From Bacteroidia bacterium (GTDB lineage: Bacteria; Bacteroidota; Bacteroidia; J057), in assembly GCA_030430575.1 (NCBI GenBank), contig JAUIKF010000033.1, positions 1-64,000 on the forward strand: DNA of 64,000 bases, read 5' to 3'. Below are positions 1 through 8,024 of the stretch, in pieces (the stretch's first letter is position 1; the number at the start of each line of letters is the position of its first letter). The translations under genes were made by a program, and so were the position numbers. The notes beneath the pieces were generated by a model that saw only the letters and a program-made list of their open reading frames with translations, did not search any database and was not told where the DNA came from.

Positions 1-81
1 CTAGCTTTCTCCATGGCGTGGGTGGCTCATAAGCCTCCCAAGCAATATCTTATTCCATCTTTCAAAGAACCAGAGGTTTAA
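1..81 (+). other. Open frame running in from the left edge (possible 3' end of a gene)
   Basis: The frame starting at base 1 stays open for 26 codons and ends with TAA at 79-81, translating to a tail ending in SFKEPEV. It could be the 3' end of a gene that begins outside the window, but it is too short to recognise and may be chance. A TAGAACC word, repeated elsewhere in the window, follows at about 101. Confidence 0.15.
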
Positions 82-109
82 TCCCTCATTTTCAGTACCT
101 TAGAACCTA

Positions 110-1489
110 ATGCAAAAGTCGAGTGATAAGTCAGAATTTATTGCAATTTATGGCCGTAGGAGAGTCGGAAAGACTTTTTTGGTCAAGCATTTATTTGGGG
201 ACCAGTATGCTTTTCAGGTAACTGGCCTTTCTAATGTTAACACCAAACGTCAGTTGAGCAATTTTTTCCTGGCATTGAATCGATTTGACAATGAATTGGA
301 AGATGAAGAGATGCCAAATAATTGGTTTGATGCCTTTCAATTATTGATCAAAATTTTAGAACGGAATACACAAAAACGAAAAGTGGTTTTTATCGATGAA
401 TTGCCATGGTTGGATACCCGCCAGTCTGGATTCATTTCTGCTTTGGAGCACTTCTGGAATAGCTGGGCTTTTCATCGTGAGGATATTTTTCTGGTGGTTT
501 GCGGGTCTGCAACTTCTTGGATCATCAATAATCTGATTAACAATCGAGGAGGACTACATAACCGAGTTACTAGTAGGGTCCATTTGCACCCTTTCACCCT
601 AAAAGAAACAGATCAGTACTTGAAGTCAAGAGGAATAATTTATGATCCTCATCAAACGATACAGCTATATATGGCCATGGGAGGTATTCCTTTTTATTTA
701 GAACAACTCGTAAAAGGCCAAAGTGTAGCGCAAAGTATCGATGATTTATTTTTTAGCGAGAGTGGATTATTAAGAACGGAGTTTGGCAACTTGTACAGTT
801 CTTTGTTCAAAGGACATGAAAGACATGTTTCCATTATCCGTTCTTTGGCCCAGAAAGGCAAAGGGTTGACCAGGGCTGAGATAGCCAAAAAGGCAAAGGT
901 TTCTCCCGGAGGAACGATGACAAGGATTTTGCAGGAATTGGAACAGTGTGGATTCATCAAACAATACTTGCCATTTGGTAAAAAATATAGAAACAGCCTT
1001 TACCAATTGGTAGACTTTTACTCCTTGTTTTACCTGAAATTTGTTGAAGGTACAAGAGCGAGTGGAAAAGGAGCATGGTTGGCGCAAGTAGATCATCCTA
1101 AATGGAGGGCTTGGAGCGGGTATGCGTTTGAAAATATATGTCTATATCATATTGATGAGATCAAGCAGGGATTAGGAATCAGTGGGGTGTATACAGAAAT
1201 ATCTTCTTGGAGAAGTAACCAATCCGCTTCTGGAGCACAGGTGGATTTAGTGATAGATCGACGTGATCGCGTGATACACCTGTGCGAAATTAAATTTTCA
1301 GAGAAAGTATATTCAATAACTAAAAGCTACGGTGAAACCTTGAAGCAAAAGATAACTTCCTTCCGAGAAGAGACAAAAACAAGCAAAAGCATTTTTCTCA
1401 CCTTCGTAACCCTCTACGGGCTAAAAGAGAATCCACATAGCATCAATTTGGTGCAAAATGAGCTAAGGGCGGATAGCCTATTTTTCTGA
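110..1489 (+). CDS. ATP-binding protein of the DUF234 / archaeal-type ATPase family
   Basis: A P-loop ATPase joined to a restriction-like domain. Walker A is GRRRVGKT (residues 15-22) and Walker B is KVVFIDELPW (about 91-100). A winged-helix segment lies around residues 250-280. The C-terminal part (about 340-459) has a PD-(D/E)XK-like pattern, with an FEN helix, GAQVDLVID and then CEIKFS. Family members are usually lone, horizontally mobile genes of unknown substrate. Relatives normally begin 12-15 residues earlier with a GRxxE segment. Here an in-frame TAG at 101-103 blocks extension, so the protein is either short at the N-terminus or 5'-damaged. The start at 110 is simply the first ATG after that stop. 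It ends 99 bp before the caspase gene, whose leader touches its stop codon. Confidence 0.8.
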   Translation: MQKSSDKSEFIAIYGRRRVGKTFLVKHLFGDQYAFQVTGLSNVNTKRQLSNFFLALNRFDNELEDEEMPNNWFDAFQLLIKILERNTQKRKVVFIDELPWLDTRQSGFISALEHFWNSWAFHREDIFLVVCGSATSWIINNLINNRGGLHNRVTSRVHLHPFTLKETDQYLKSRGIIYDPHQTIQLYMAMGGIPFYLEQLVKGQSVAQSIDDLFFSESGLLRTEFGNLYSSLFKGHERHVSIIRSLAQKGKGLTRAEIAKKAKVSPGGTMTRILQELEQCGFIKQYLPFGKKYRNSLYQLVDFYSLFYLKFVEGTRASGKGAWLAQVDHPKWRAWSGYAFENICLYHIDEIKQGLGISGVYTEISSWRSNQSASGAQVDLVIDRRDRVIHLCEIKFSEKVYSITKSYGETLKQKITSFREETKTSKSIFLTFVTLYGLKENPHSINLVQNELRADSLFF

Positions 1490-1490
1490 A

Positions 1491-1545
1491 GAAGCTTCTT
1501 GAATTTTGCGAAATTAGTGTCAAATATGCTATATCCTGTTAATCA
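1491..1545 (+). promoter_or_regulatory. Duplicated leader/promoter region of the first caspase-FGE gene
   Basis: About 55 bp starting GAAGCTTCTTGAATTTTGCG is nearly the same as the segment upstream of the second caspase gene (12809-12862). Both contain TTGAATTTTGCGAAATT, then TCAAATnTGCTATATCCT. The matching block ends before the two upstream regions diverge, which suggests a kept regulatory region. A CAAATnTG box loosely resembles the Bacteroidota -7 element TAnnTTTG. The promoter role is inferred. The similarity itself is seen directly. Confidence 0.45.
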
Positions 1546-1588
1546 TGCGAATTAATAATCAGTCAATCAATTAATTCATAATTCATCC

Positions 1589-3082
1589 ATGGCCCAAGAT
1601 TCCCAACGAGGACTCAAGTTCAACAAAAAAGGAAAGGAACAACCGCCTAGTGGCCGCAATTATCTATTGGTCATTGGGATCAATGCCTATGAGCATTTTG
1701 CCAAGCTCAATAACGCCGTAGGGGACGCGAAAGCGATTAAAGAATTGCTGGTAGACCGGTACCAGTTTCAAGAAGAAGATGTTAGAGAGTTGTATGATGA
1801 GCAGGCGACTAGGGCAAATATTCTGGAGAGGTTGGAGGGATTGGAAAGCCAAATCACGCAAAATGATAACCTGATTCTGTTCTTTGCTGGTCACGGTACC
1901 ATGAATGCCCGGAAGACTAAAGGCTTTTGGATACCAGTTGATGCAGAGAAGCGTCAGCATGAATATATTGCCAACTCCCGCATCAAGGATCACCTTGACG
2001 AGATAGACGCGCATCATATCTACCTGATCGTAGATTCGTGTTTTTCAGGAAGTATCATCAGTAGGTCTACCGCGTTTTCTGAACGGGTAGAGACCTTGCC
2101 TTCTCGTCGTGTGCTGACCTCAGGTAGGAATGAAGTTGTTTCTGATGGAAAGGTAGGTTCGCACAGCCCTTTTGCCAATTGCTTGATTACTTATTTGAAA
2201 ACACACTCCAGCAGCCTGCCTGCTTCTGAATTGGAGCTTCATGTAAAAAAGCATACCCCTAGGTCTGCCGCTCAGACGCCTTACAGCGCCTATATTCATG
2301 GCCTTGGCGACCAAGGGGGCGAATTTGTGTTTCATCCTAAACAAGCTGAGGAAAGTGACCCAAAGGGAAAAGCCCCACATATTATCATTCCCCAACAAAC
2401 ACTCCTCAAAGGCCCCATCGAGATGTTATTGGTGGAAGGCGGGACGTTTATCATGGGAAGCCCTGAGGCGGAAGGGGGAAGATCGAAAAATGAGCGTCCG
2501 CATGAAGTGACGGTCAGTACTTTTGGAATAGGGAAATACCCGGTTACGCAAAAAGAGTGGGAAGAAGTAATGGGTAACAATCCCAGTCACTTTAAGGGCA
2601 GTGCTGGTCGTCCGGTAGAGCGCGTATCATGGCATGATATTCAGCAATATATCCAGAACCTAAACACACAATCAGGCCTGAATTATCGCCTACCTACAGA
2701 GGCAGAATGGGAATTTGCGGCACGTGGGGGAAATATGAGCAAAGGATATAGGTATCCAGGCAGCAATCGACTGGAAGAGATAGCTTGGTATCAAGAAAAT
2801 GCAGACGACCAAACACATGCTGTAGGCCAGAAACTTCCCAACGAATTGGGGATTTACGATATGATCGGCAATGTATGGGAGTGGTGTGAAGACTGGCATG
2901 CTGATTATCCCAAGGAAAAAATGCATGATCCCAAGGGCCCAAATACAGGTTCTAACCGCGTTATTCGTGGAGGCAGTTGGCGTGCTGATTGGGAGAGATG
3001 TACCCTCTCTCTTCGTAACTACAATCCGCCAGGCTACTATTACCGCGATCTTGGTTTTCGCCTAGCGATGACTCTTAGTTAG
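1589..3082 (+). CDS. Caspase-family (C14) peptidase fused to FGE-sulfatase/SUMF1 domain
   Basis: 497 residues. An N-terminal caspase (metacaspase/orthocaspase-like) domain spans about residues 22-250, with the catalytic dyad His102 in FAGHG and Cys151 in VDSCFSG. A short linker leads to a C-lectin-fold FGE-sulfatase domain (about 276-497) with GGTFIMGS, YPVTQKEW, LPTEAEWEFAARGG, GNVWEWCEDW and a final LGFRLAM. No signal peptide, so it is probably cytoplasmic. Bacterial caspase-FGE fusions are known mainly from large-genome bacteria and are linked to regulated proteolysis, programmed death or conflict systems. The substrate is unknown. The first 250 residues are about 80% identical to the protein at 12891, but the last 35 residues differ strongly. 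Unlike that paralogue it lacks the helical middle region. Confidence 0.88.
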   Translation: MAQDSQRGLKFNKKGKEQPPSGRNYLLVIGINAYEHFAKLNNAVGDAKAIKELLVDRYQFQEEDVRELYDEQATRANILERLEGLESQITQNDNLILFFAGHGTMNARKTKGFWIPVDAEKRQHEYIANSRIKDHLDEIDAHHIYLIVDSCFSGSIISRSTAFSERVETLPSRRVLTSGRNEVVSDGKVGSHSPFANCLITYLKTHSSSLPASELELHVKKHTPRSAAQTPYSAYIHGLGDQGGEFVFHPKQAEESDPKGKAPHIIIPQQTLLKGPIEMLLVEGGTFIMGSPEAEGGRSKNERPHEVTVSTFGIGKYPVTQKEWEEVMGNNPSHFKGSAGRPVERVSWHDIQQYIQNLNTQSGLNYRLPTEAEWEFAARGGNMSKGYRYPGSNRLEEIAWYQENADDQTHAVGQKLPNELGIYDMIGNVWEWCEDWHADYPKEKMHDPKGPNTGSNRVIRGGSWRADWERCTLSLRNYNPPGYYYRDLGFRLAMTLS

Positions 3083-3172
3083 GGGCAGACTGTCTGATTT
3101 TCCTGTGAACTAGTAGCCCAGAAGTGTAGGCGTTCTGAAACTCACCCCGCTCAGCCTTCGGCCTTCGCTGCC

Positions 3173-3217
3173 CCCCTCTTGGCCGCGCTTATGCCTACGC
3201 TAAGAGAGGGGCTTTTT
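3173..3217 (+). terminator. Probable terminator after the first caspase gene
   Basis: CCCCTCT (3173-3179) pairs with AGAGGGG (3205-3211), followed at once by a T-rich run (CTTTTTG). The loop is long, about 25 nt. The site is 90 bp after the stop codon. Confidence 0.45.
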
Positions 3218-3235
3218 GAGAAATCATGATTTCTC
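3218..3235. repeat. 18-bp perfect palindrome
   Basis: GAGAAATCATGATTTCTC reads the same on both strands with no loop. It lies directly after the terminator-like hairpin, between convergent genes. It could be a dimeric operator or a cruciform-prone spacer. Nothing ties it to a function. Confidence 0.5.
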
Positions 3236-3267
3236 TGTGGCTCGTCAGGCCCTCTCGTAGCCTAAGG

Positions 3268-3289
3268 CCCCTGAGCTTGTCGAAGGGGG
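3268..3289 (+). repeat. Dispersed CCTGAGCTTGTCGAAGG element, copy 1
   Basis: The 17-bp core CCTGAGCTTGTCGAAGG lies between C and G runs that can pair. Relatives occur at 15030-15046, 44532-44548 (opposite orientation) and 56957-56973, with a worn copy near 21849. All are intergenic. The same core is familiar from intergenic DNA of many bacterial genomes. Confidence 0.6.
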
Positions 3290-3333
3290 CGAAGGCGAAG
3301 GGAGGGCCGATAGACGAAAGGGTGGGTTCAGCC

Positions 3334-4998
3334 TCACTCCACCGCCTCCGGCGGCTGAAACTCCGCATACAACAATGTCTTGTACATGCCATTGCCAGGG
3401 TAGAGCTGGAAGCCTATCTGGGGAAAGGCCAACAAGTACTCCTTGTTCTTGGCGAGATCGGCGCGGTAAGACGCGTCCATCGAGGAGAGGAGGTAATTAT
3501 AGAGGTTGATGTTGTTGATGTAGGCAAAAACATTAGACTTGGATTCAAAATTGTCCTCGAAGTCCTTATAAACAAGGTCTCTATCCAGCGTCATCGGCGG
3601 ATTGGAGATGTTGGCGTCGATCAGGTATTGTAAGGAAACGGTATCGTTGCTGAAGACCACATAGTCGCCTACAAAGGCATAGTGAGGTTTCTCGATGTTA
3701 GCGAACATCTTCTTCAGGAAAATCTTAAAAAAGCCCTTCAACTCTAAATAGCGGATGGGCACGCCTTTATACTCCACCTCTAAAAACTTGGCTGGGGAAC
3801 GCTTTCGGATGCGCTCAGCGAAGAAATCCATCTTTTCTTTTGCCAAATCATAATCATCAAAGTGGAACATGCCAAAATAGGCATACTTTGACTTTGCTTC
3901 ATCGATTGGTACCACGGCCGTCACCACTTCCTCCGTCATCCATTTGAAAAAATCTTCTTCAAAATCAAATTTCAGGAAGCCTTCAATCTTGTTCTTATTT
4001 TTGGCAAAATCGGCGTATTCCTCTGGTGTTTGTTCCTCATAAAACGCCTCGAATTTTTTGAACAAATCATCAAAGTCGTCAAATCCCAGGCTGGAATAGA
4101 AGGCGGTACTGGCTGGGAGGACTTCTTTGGCGAGCATCTTGCCGCGCCCTACTTCTTTGAAGACATTTAGAAAAGAGGGGACCGTGTCGACCTGTTTGGT
4201 AAAGCCCTTGAGAAAGGTGTGATCGTCGCCGAGGTTTAGGTCAAAAGAAGAAAAGGAGAGAATCTCATTGATGCCATTCAGGGATTCAGGTAGCTCATCC
4301 GTGTAGATGGCCATGTATTTTTCCAGTAGATTGTAGTTGAGGAAAATGGAGTAAATGTCATTTTTCCCCAAATCATCATGCACCTTCGCGAAGTCTGAGT
4401 TGCTGAGGATGGGAGATTTTTCCGTTTGGTTGATGGCGCTCTTGAGCAGGCTCTTGTCATAGGAGACAACCAAGACATTGGAAAGCTGGCTGATGGAGAT
4501 GACATCACCTGTGGTAGGGTCCTTCAGGTCCCAGACGGTATGGCCGAAGTAGTCGTCTTGGGATACTTCGTATTCTAAACTTTGGAAAAAGGCATTGAGA
4601 CCTGCGCCGACCTTGGAAAGTTTGCTTAGACCTTTCATGTCTACCAGAATGACAAACTCATATTCGGAGCTTCCGATCATATGAGCTGAGATAACAAGGT
4701 CCCCCAATTTGATGAACTTCGTAAACAGTTCATTTTCTAGGAGCATGGTATCCAACATATTGGTAGAAGATGCAATGTCTCCGAAAAACTCATTGGTCTT
4801 GAGAAATTTCCATACCTCGCTTCGACTGAGGTCCTTCCAGTCGTCGACCGGGCGATCGGACTCGATGACATAGATGAAGTCATCGGGGATGAACGTGTAG
4901 ATATCGCGATTTTCCTCTTCCCCCAAAAACAGATACCCCGCAAATGCTGCGATAGCTAAGATGATCAGAAACAGGAGGATTTTGAGAATTCGTTTCAT
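3334..4998 (-). CDS. Membrane-anchored protein of unknown function
   Basis: 554 residues. The N-terminus MKRILKILLFLIILAIAAFA is a hydrophobic signal anchor without a lipobox or clear cleavage site, so the rest probably lies in the periplasm, tethered to the inner membrane. The body is rich in Asp, Phe and Lys, with repeated blocks of the type FYSSLGFDDFDDLF and SKYAYFGMFHFDDYDLAKEKM. These suggest a repeated alpha/beta module, perhaps of the DUF3352 kind, though I cannot assign a family with confidence. It runs opposite to the caspase gene and is followed on the same strand by no close partner. The start at 4998 is the only one that keeps the signal anchor. Function unknown. Confidence 0.8.
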   Translation of the reverse strand: MKRILKILLFLIILAIAAFAGYLFLGEEENRDIYTFIPDDFIYVIESDRPVDDWKDLSRSEVWKFLKTNEFFGDIASSTNMLDTMLLENELFTKFIKLGDLVISAHMIGSSEYEFVILVDMKGLSKLSKVGAGLNAFFQSLEYEVSQDDYFGHTVWDLKDPTTGDVISISQLSNVLVVSYDKSLLKSAINQTEKSPILSNSDFAKVHDDLGKNDIYSIFLNYNLLEKYMAIYTDELPESLNGINEILSFSSFDLNLGDDHTFLKGFTKQVDTVPSFLNVFKEVGRGKMLAKEVLPASTAFYSSLGFDDFDDLFKKFEAFYEEQTPEEYADFAKNKNKIEGFLKFDFEEDFFKWMTEEVVTAVVPIDEAKSKYAYFGMFHFDDYDLAKEKMDFFAERIRKRSPAKFLEVEYKGVPIRYLELKGFFKIFLKKMFANIEKPHYAFVGDYVVFSNDTVSLQYLIDANISNPPMTLDRDLVYKDFEDNFESKSNVFAYINNINLYNYLLSSMDASYRADLAKNKEYLLAFPQIGFQLYPGNGMYKTLLYAEFQPPEAVE

Positions 4999-5112
4999 AA
5001 GAGGTGAGTGTGTGATGAAAATGGTGAATTGTCAATGGTGAAAATTAGGGAAAAATTGCCAACCTTCATAGATAATTTGCGCTTGAGAAGCGCAATATGC
5101 TTACAGCCTTGC

Positions 5113-5278
5113 TGTCATTTCGACGAGGCCTGAGGCTTTGCGAAGGACCGAGGAGAAATCTAACCCTCCTGGTCTAGTTGGCTATTCGAAGCCAGTGTAT
5201 CCGAGTATGTAAATCCATGGCAAAAGGCGTTGTTGGATTTCTCCTCCTTCCGCAAAGCCTCCAGTCGTCGAAATGACC
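5113..5278. repeat. Large imperfect inverted repeat of the GTCATTTCGACGA type
   Basis: The left arm (5113-5162: GTCATTTCGACGA, then GGCTTTGCG, then GGAGAAATC) matches the reverse complement of the right arm (5233-5278) along nearly its whole length, with a few small gaps. About 70 bp separate the arms. It sits between two same-strand genes (5293 and 3334). Elements with the same outer core are common in Bacteroidota intergenic DNA. This one could form a very large hairpin or be a non-autonomous mobile repeat. Confidence 0.7.
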
Positions 5279-5292
5279 CTTAAATCCCCTCC

Positions 5293-6060
5293 CTAAAACT
5301 CCAGTTTCTTCCCACCCTTCAAATTGAAAATGCGGGACTTCACAATGCCTAGTTTATTGAGCGGAAAAAGCATAGAGACGCGCAATACGCCGAGGCCGTA
5401 TTTGACACTTCTGCTAAAGTTGATGGAAGAAGCTTCCTCAAAATACTTGGTGGGGCAAGTGACCTCACCGATGATATGGCCTGCATAGGCGATCTGGCCC
5501 AGCATTTCATTGTCGAAGACAAAGTCGTCGCTGTTCTCTTCCAGCGGAAGAGACGTAAGCGTCGCCCGCGAAAAAGCGCGATAGCCCGTGTGATATTCCG
5601 CCAATTTCTGGCCCATCATGAGGTTTTGAAAAAATGTCAGCAGGCGGTTGGCAATGTACTTGTAGATGGGCATGCCGCCCTTCAAAGCACCTGTGCCAAG
5701 GATACGCGATCCGAGCATGACATGAAAAAGCCCATTGGCGATCGGGTAGGCCATGGCTTCGATGAGCATGGGCGTATACTGGTAGTCGGGATGCAGCATG
5801 ATGACGACATCGCCTCCAGCACGTAAGGCTTCTTGGTAACAAGTCTTTTGATTGCCGCCGTAGCCACGGTTCTTGGGGTGCTTGATCACTCGGTTGATGC
5901 CCAGCTCTTTGGCCTTGGCCACGGTGTCATCACTACTGACATCATCTACCAGGATGACTTCATCTACAATGTCGAAAGGGATTTCTTTATAAGTCGCTTC
6001 AAGGGTTTTTTCCGCATTATAAGCAGGCATAACCACAATGATCTTCTTGTCTTTGATCAC
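5293..6060 (-). CDS. Family 2 glycosyltransferase (dolichol-phosphate-mannose-synthase-like)
   Basis: 255 residues with a GT-A fold: IIVVMPAYNAEKTLEATYKE at the N-terminus, VDEVILVDDVSSDD, NRGYGGNQKTC and LHPDYQYTP (the metal-binding DxD-like position is HPD). This pattern matches the DPM1/DPG-synthase-like GT2 group, which transfers a sugar from a nucleotide donor to a polyprenyl phosphate or other membrane acceptor. There is no membrane segment, so it acts at the cytoplasmic face. The start is GTG at 6060. No ATG lies upstream before the AT-rich repeat-word region. Donor and acceptor are unknown and the gene is not clustered with other glycan genes. Confidence 0.85.
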   Translation of the reverse strand: MIKDKKIIVVMPAYNAEKTLEATYKEIPFDIVDEVILVDDVSSDDTVAKAKELGINRVIKHPKNRGYGGNQKTCYQEALRAGGDVVIMLHPDYQYTPMLIEAMAYPIANGLFHVMLGSRILGTGALKGGMPIYKYIANRLLTFFQNLMMGQKLAEYHTGYRAFSRATLTSLPLEENSDDFVFDNEMLGQIAYAGHIIGEVTCPTKYFEEASSINFSRSVKYGLGVLRVSMLFPLNKLGIVKSRIFNLKGGKKLEF

Positions 6061-6084
6061 GGTTGGGGAGATTATTAATTATAA

Positions 6085-6158
6085 ATTGATTGATTAATGA
6101 ATAGAAAATTAGACTACTTGTTGATTATCAATTGGTTATGTCAAATTAATCAATCAAT
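6085..6158. repeat. Inverted AATCAATCAAT word repeat
   Basis: ATTGATTGATTAAT (6085-6098) and ATTAATCAATCAAT (6145-6158) form perfect 14-bp arms about 46 bp apart, upstream of the glycosyltransferase. The same AT-rich words recur at about 1549-1583, 41380-41440 and 49848-49930, always between genes. Confidence 0.6.
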
Positions 6159-6229
6159 AATCTATCAATCAATAATTTTAAAGATGATGGCGTCCTTGGC
6201 AGAGCAAAGAAAAAACTAATTGGGGGGAA

Positions 6230-6937
6230 TTACAATTTAAGTTCTTTTTCGCTGAATTGGTCACAGCTGGCATTTCTATACCGAACCAGATAGACATCTT
6301 CTCGCTTCTCATAGATGGTGTCGATTGCCATCACAGGAACAGTTGTTTTGGGGCAAATGTCAAGCTGTACATTATGCTTTATCCCTGTATCAAAGTTCTC
6401 TATAATCCAACTGTCAGAATCGAAAGTAGTATCTGGATAAATGACCACATTGTCTTCCCTGTTTTCATAGACAAAAAAATTATAGGATTTCACTGATCCC
6501 TCCTCTTTCAACGGCAACACTTCTCCCCACCAACAAGGAGATCCACACCCGTGAAATACAAAAATGTAATCTTCACTGTCCCAACGGATATAAGCATGCG
6601 CCGCTCCATACCAGTCGTCCTTTTCTGCTATCTGAAACTTCTTTTTTAGGCCCTTTTTTGTGGTGACAGTAATCCGATAAAGATCCCTTGATTGGCTTCC
6701 CTCTAGTCGAATGTGGTGCCCATAGGCGGATGTATATTCGCGAATAAGCAGGGTATCATACCCAAAGAAAGCTTCTGCTTCCTCGTCATGCGTTGTGTCT
6801 GGAATACTGGTGGAATAGGGTTTTGTGAAGGTTGGGGGATCAATGGATTGCTCAGTCGATGGGGTAGGGGTTTGGTTGCAACTGATTAGTAGGAATAAAG
6901 GAAGTAGCGATAATAAGGGCTTTCGAAAGGGGTTCAT
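6230..6937 (-). CDS. Lipoprotein of unknown function
   Basis: 235 residues. The N-terminus has a type II signal peptide, with a hydrophobic run ending in the lipobox LLISC, so Cys near residue 20 is probably lipidated and the protein sits in the periplasm or outer membrane. A Pro/Thr-rich linker follows. The rest is a beta-rich domain with FGYDTLLIREYTSAYGHH, YIFVFHGCGSPCWWGE and a final SCDQFSEKELKL. No family recognised. It starts 22 bp after the small protein at 6960-7178, so the two may be cotranscribed. Confidence 0.75.
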   Translation of the reverse strand: MNPFRKPLLSLLPLFLLISCNQTPTPSTEQSIDPPTFTKPYSTSIPDTTHDEEAEAFFGYDTLLIREYTSAYGHHIRLEGSQSRDLYRITVTTKKGLKKKFQIAEKDDWYGAAHAYIRWDSEDYIFVFHGCGSPCWWGEVLPLKEEGSVKSYNFFVYENREDNVVIYPDTTFDSDSWIIENFDTGIKHNVQLDICPKTTVPVMAIDTIYEKREDVYLVRYRNASCDQFSEKELKL

Positions 6938-6959
6938 AATATAACCGATATGTTTATTT

Positions 6960-7178
6960 TCATTGCCAATCTATTTGTTCACAATCTTCTAATGCCGATG
7001 AAAAATCCTTTCTATCTTGCTCATCAAATATACCAGCGAACTGAAGAATGGCTTTAGGGTGAGCGGTTTGTTGAAAAGCAAGCATTGAATTAATGAACTC
7101 CAGCAGTTTTAATTGTTGGATCATTGGTAGTTTTTCTAATGCTTGAATGACATGTTGTCTAATATCTAATTGGGTCAT
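6960..7178 (-). CDS. Small acidic protein, antitoxin-like
   Basis: 72 residues from the ATG at 7178 (MTQLDIRQHV). The frame stays open 22 codons further upstream, but that part is not protein-like. A helical N-terminal part (LEKLPMIQQLKLLEFINSML) is followed by a short FAGIFDEQD segment and a tail with DCEQIDW. The layout of a 'QQ..LLEFI' helix, then 'FAG', then an acidic tail ending in ID-W, matches small antitoxin-like proteins common in Bacteroidota and Cyanobacteria. I am not sure of the family, and no toxin is adjacent. It precedes the lipoprotein gene by 22 bp. Confidence 0.6.
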   Translation of the reverse strand: MTQLDIRQHVIQALEKLPMIQQLKLLEFINSMLAFQQTAHPKAILQFAGIFDEQDRKDFSSALEDCEQIDWQ

Positions 7179-7352
7179 GTTCAATAGTATGGTTTTCCCT
7201 AAATGGATTTCTACCCCAAAATACACAAAAATCACCACTATCATGGGCTTTTTGTTAATTTATCCCCTCAATCGCTTCATCGCCTCTTTCCGTCAGTTCA
7301 GTGCACACATGCCCAATCCTTCATTCAAAATTCTCCATTCAAAATTCTCTTC

Positions 7353-8024
7353 ATGATCTCCCTCATCCCCACGCCTATCGGCAACCTCGAAGACATCACG
7401 CTGCGCGCTTTGCGCCTACTCCGCGAGGCGGACCTCATCGCTGCGGAGGACACTCGTACCTCGGGGATCTTGCTGAAGCACCACGAGATCAGCACCAAGC
7501 AGACCTCGCTGCACCAGCACAATGAGCATAAGCGCGTCCACAGCCTGCTGGACCAGGTAGAGCAAGAAGGCTTGAAACTGGCCGTGATCTCAGATGCAGG
7601 GACGCCTGGAATCTCTGATCCAGGTTTTTTGCTGGTGAGGGAAGCGGTGAAGCGTGGGATCAAAGTGGAAACTTTGCCAGGGGCAACTGCTTTTGTGCCA
7701 GCCCTAGTAAGCAGTGGATTGCCTTGTGACCGCTTTATTTTTGAAGGATTTTTACCCATAAAAAAAGGCAGGCAGACGCGGTTGAAGGAATTGACTGAGG
7801 AAAAAAGGACGATGGTTTTTTACGAATCTCCCCACAGGCTGCTCAGGACATTAAAAGATTTTATTGCTACCTTTGGTCCTGACCGAGGGGTATGTCTGAG
7901 TAGAGAAATCAGCAAACTGCATGAGGAGCATCATCGAGGGAGTTTGGAAGATCTATTGAATGAATTTGAACATGGCAAAAAAGTCAAAGGAGAATTGGTC
8001 CTTATACTGGCTGGCCAGGACTAA
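7353..8024 (+). CDS. rsmI: 16S rRNA (cytidine-1402-2'-O)-methyltransferase
   Basis: 223 residues from ATG 7353. The family's usual N-terminus, MISLIPTPIGNLEDITLRAL, begins there, while the in-frame sequence further upstream is not protein-like. Other hallmarks are LIAAEDTRTSGILLKHH, LAVISDAGTPGISDPGFLLV, VETLPGATAFVPALVSSGLP and VFYESPHRL. RsmI methylates the 2'-O of C1402 in the 30S decoding centre, using SAM. Its 3' end overlaps the lnt reading frame by about 53 bases, implying coupled translation. Upstream lies a CATTCAAAATTCT word repeat, similar to words in front of other genes here. Confidence 0.94.
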   Translation: MISLIPTPIGNLEDITLRALRLLREADLIAAEDTRTSGILLKHHEISTKQTSLHQHNEHKRVHSLLDQVEQEGLKLAVISDAGTPGISDPGFLLVREAVKRGIKVETLPGATAFVPALVSSGLPCDRFIFEGFLPIKKGRQTRLKELTEEKRTMVFYESPHRLLRTLKDFIATFGPDRGVCLSREISKLHEEHHRGSLEDLLNEFEHGKKVKGELVLILAGQD

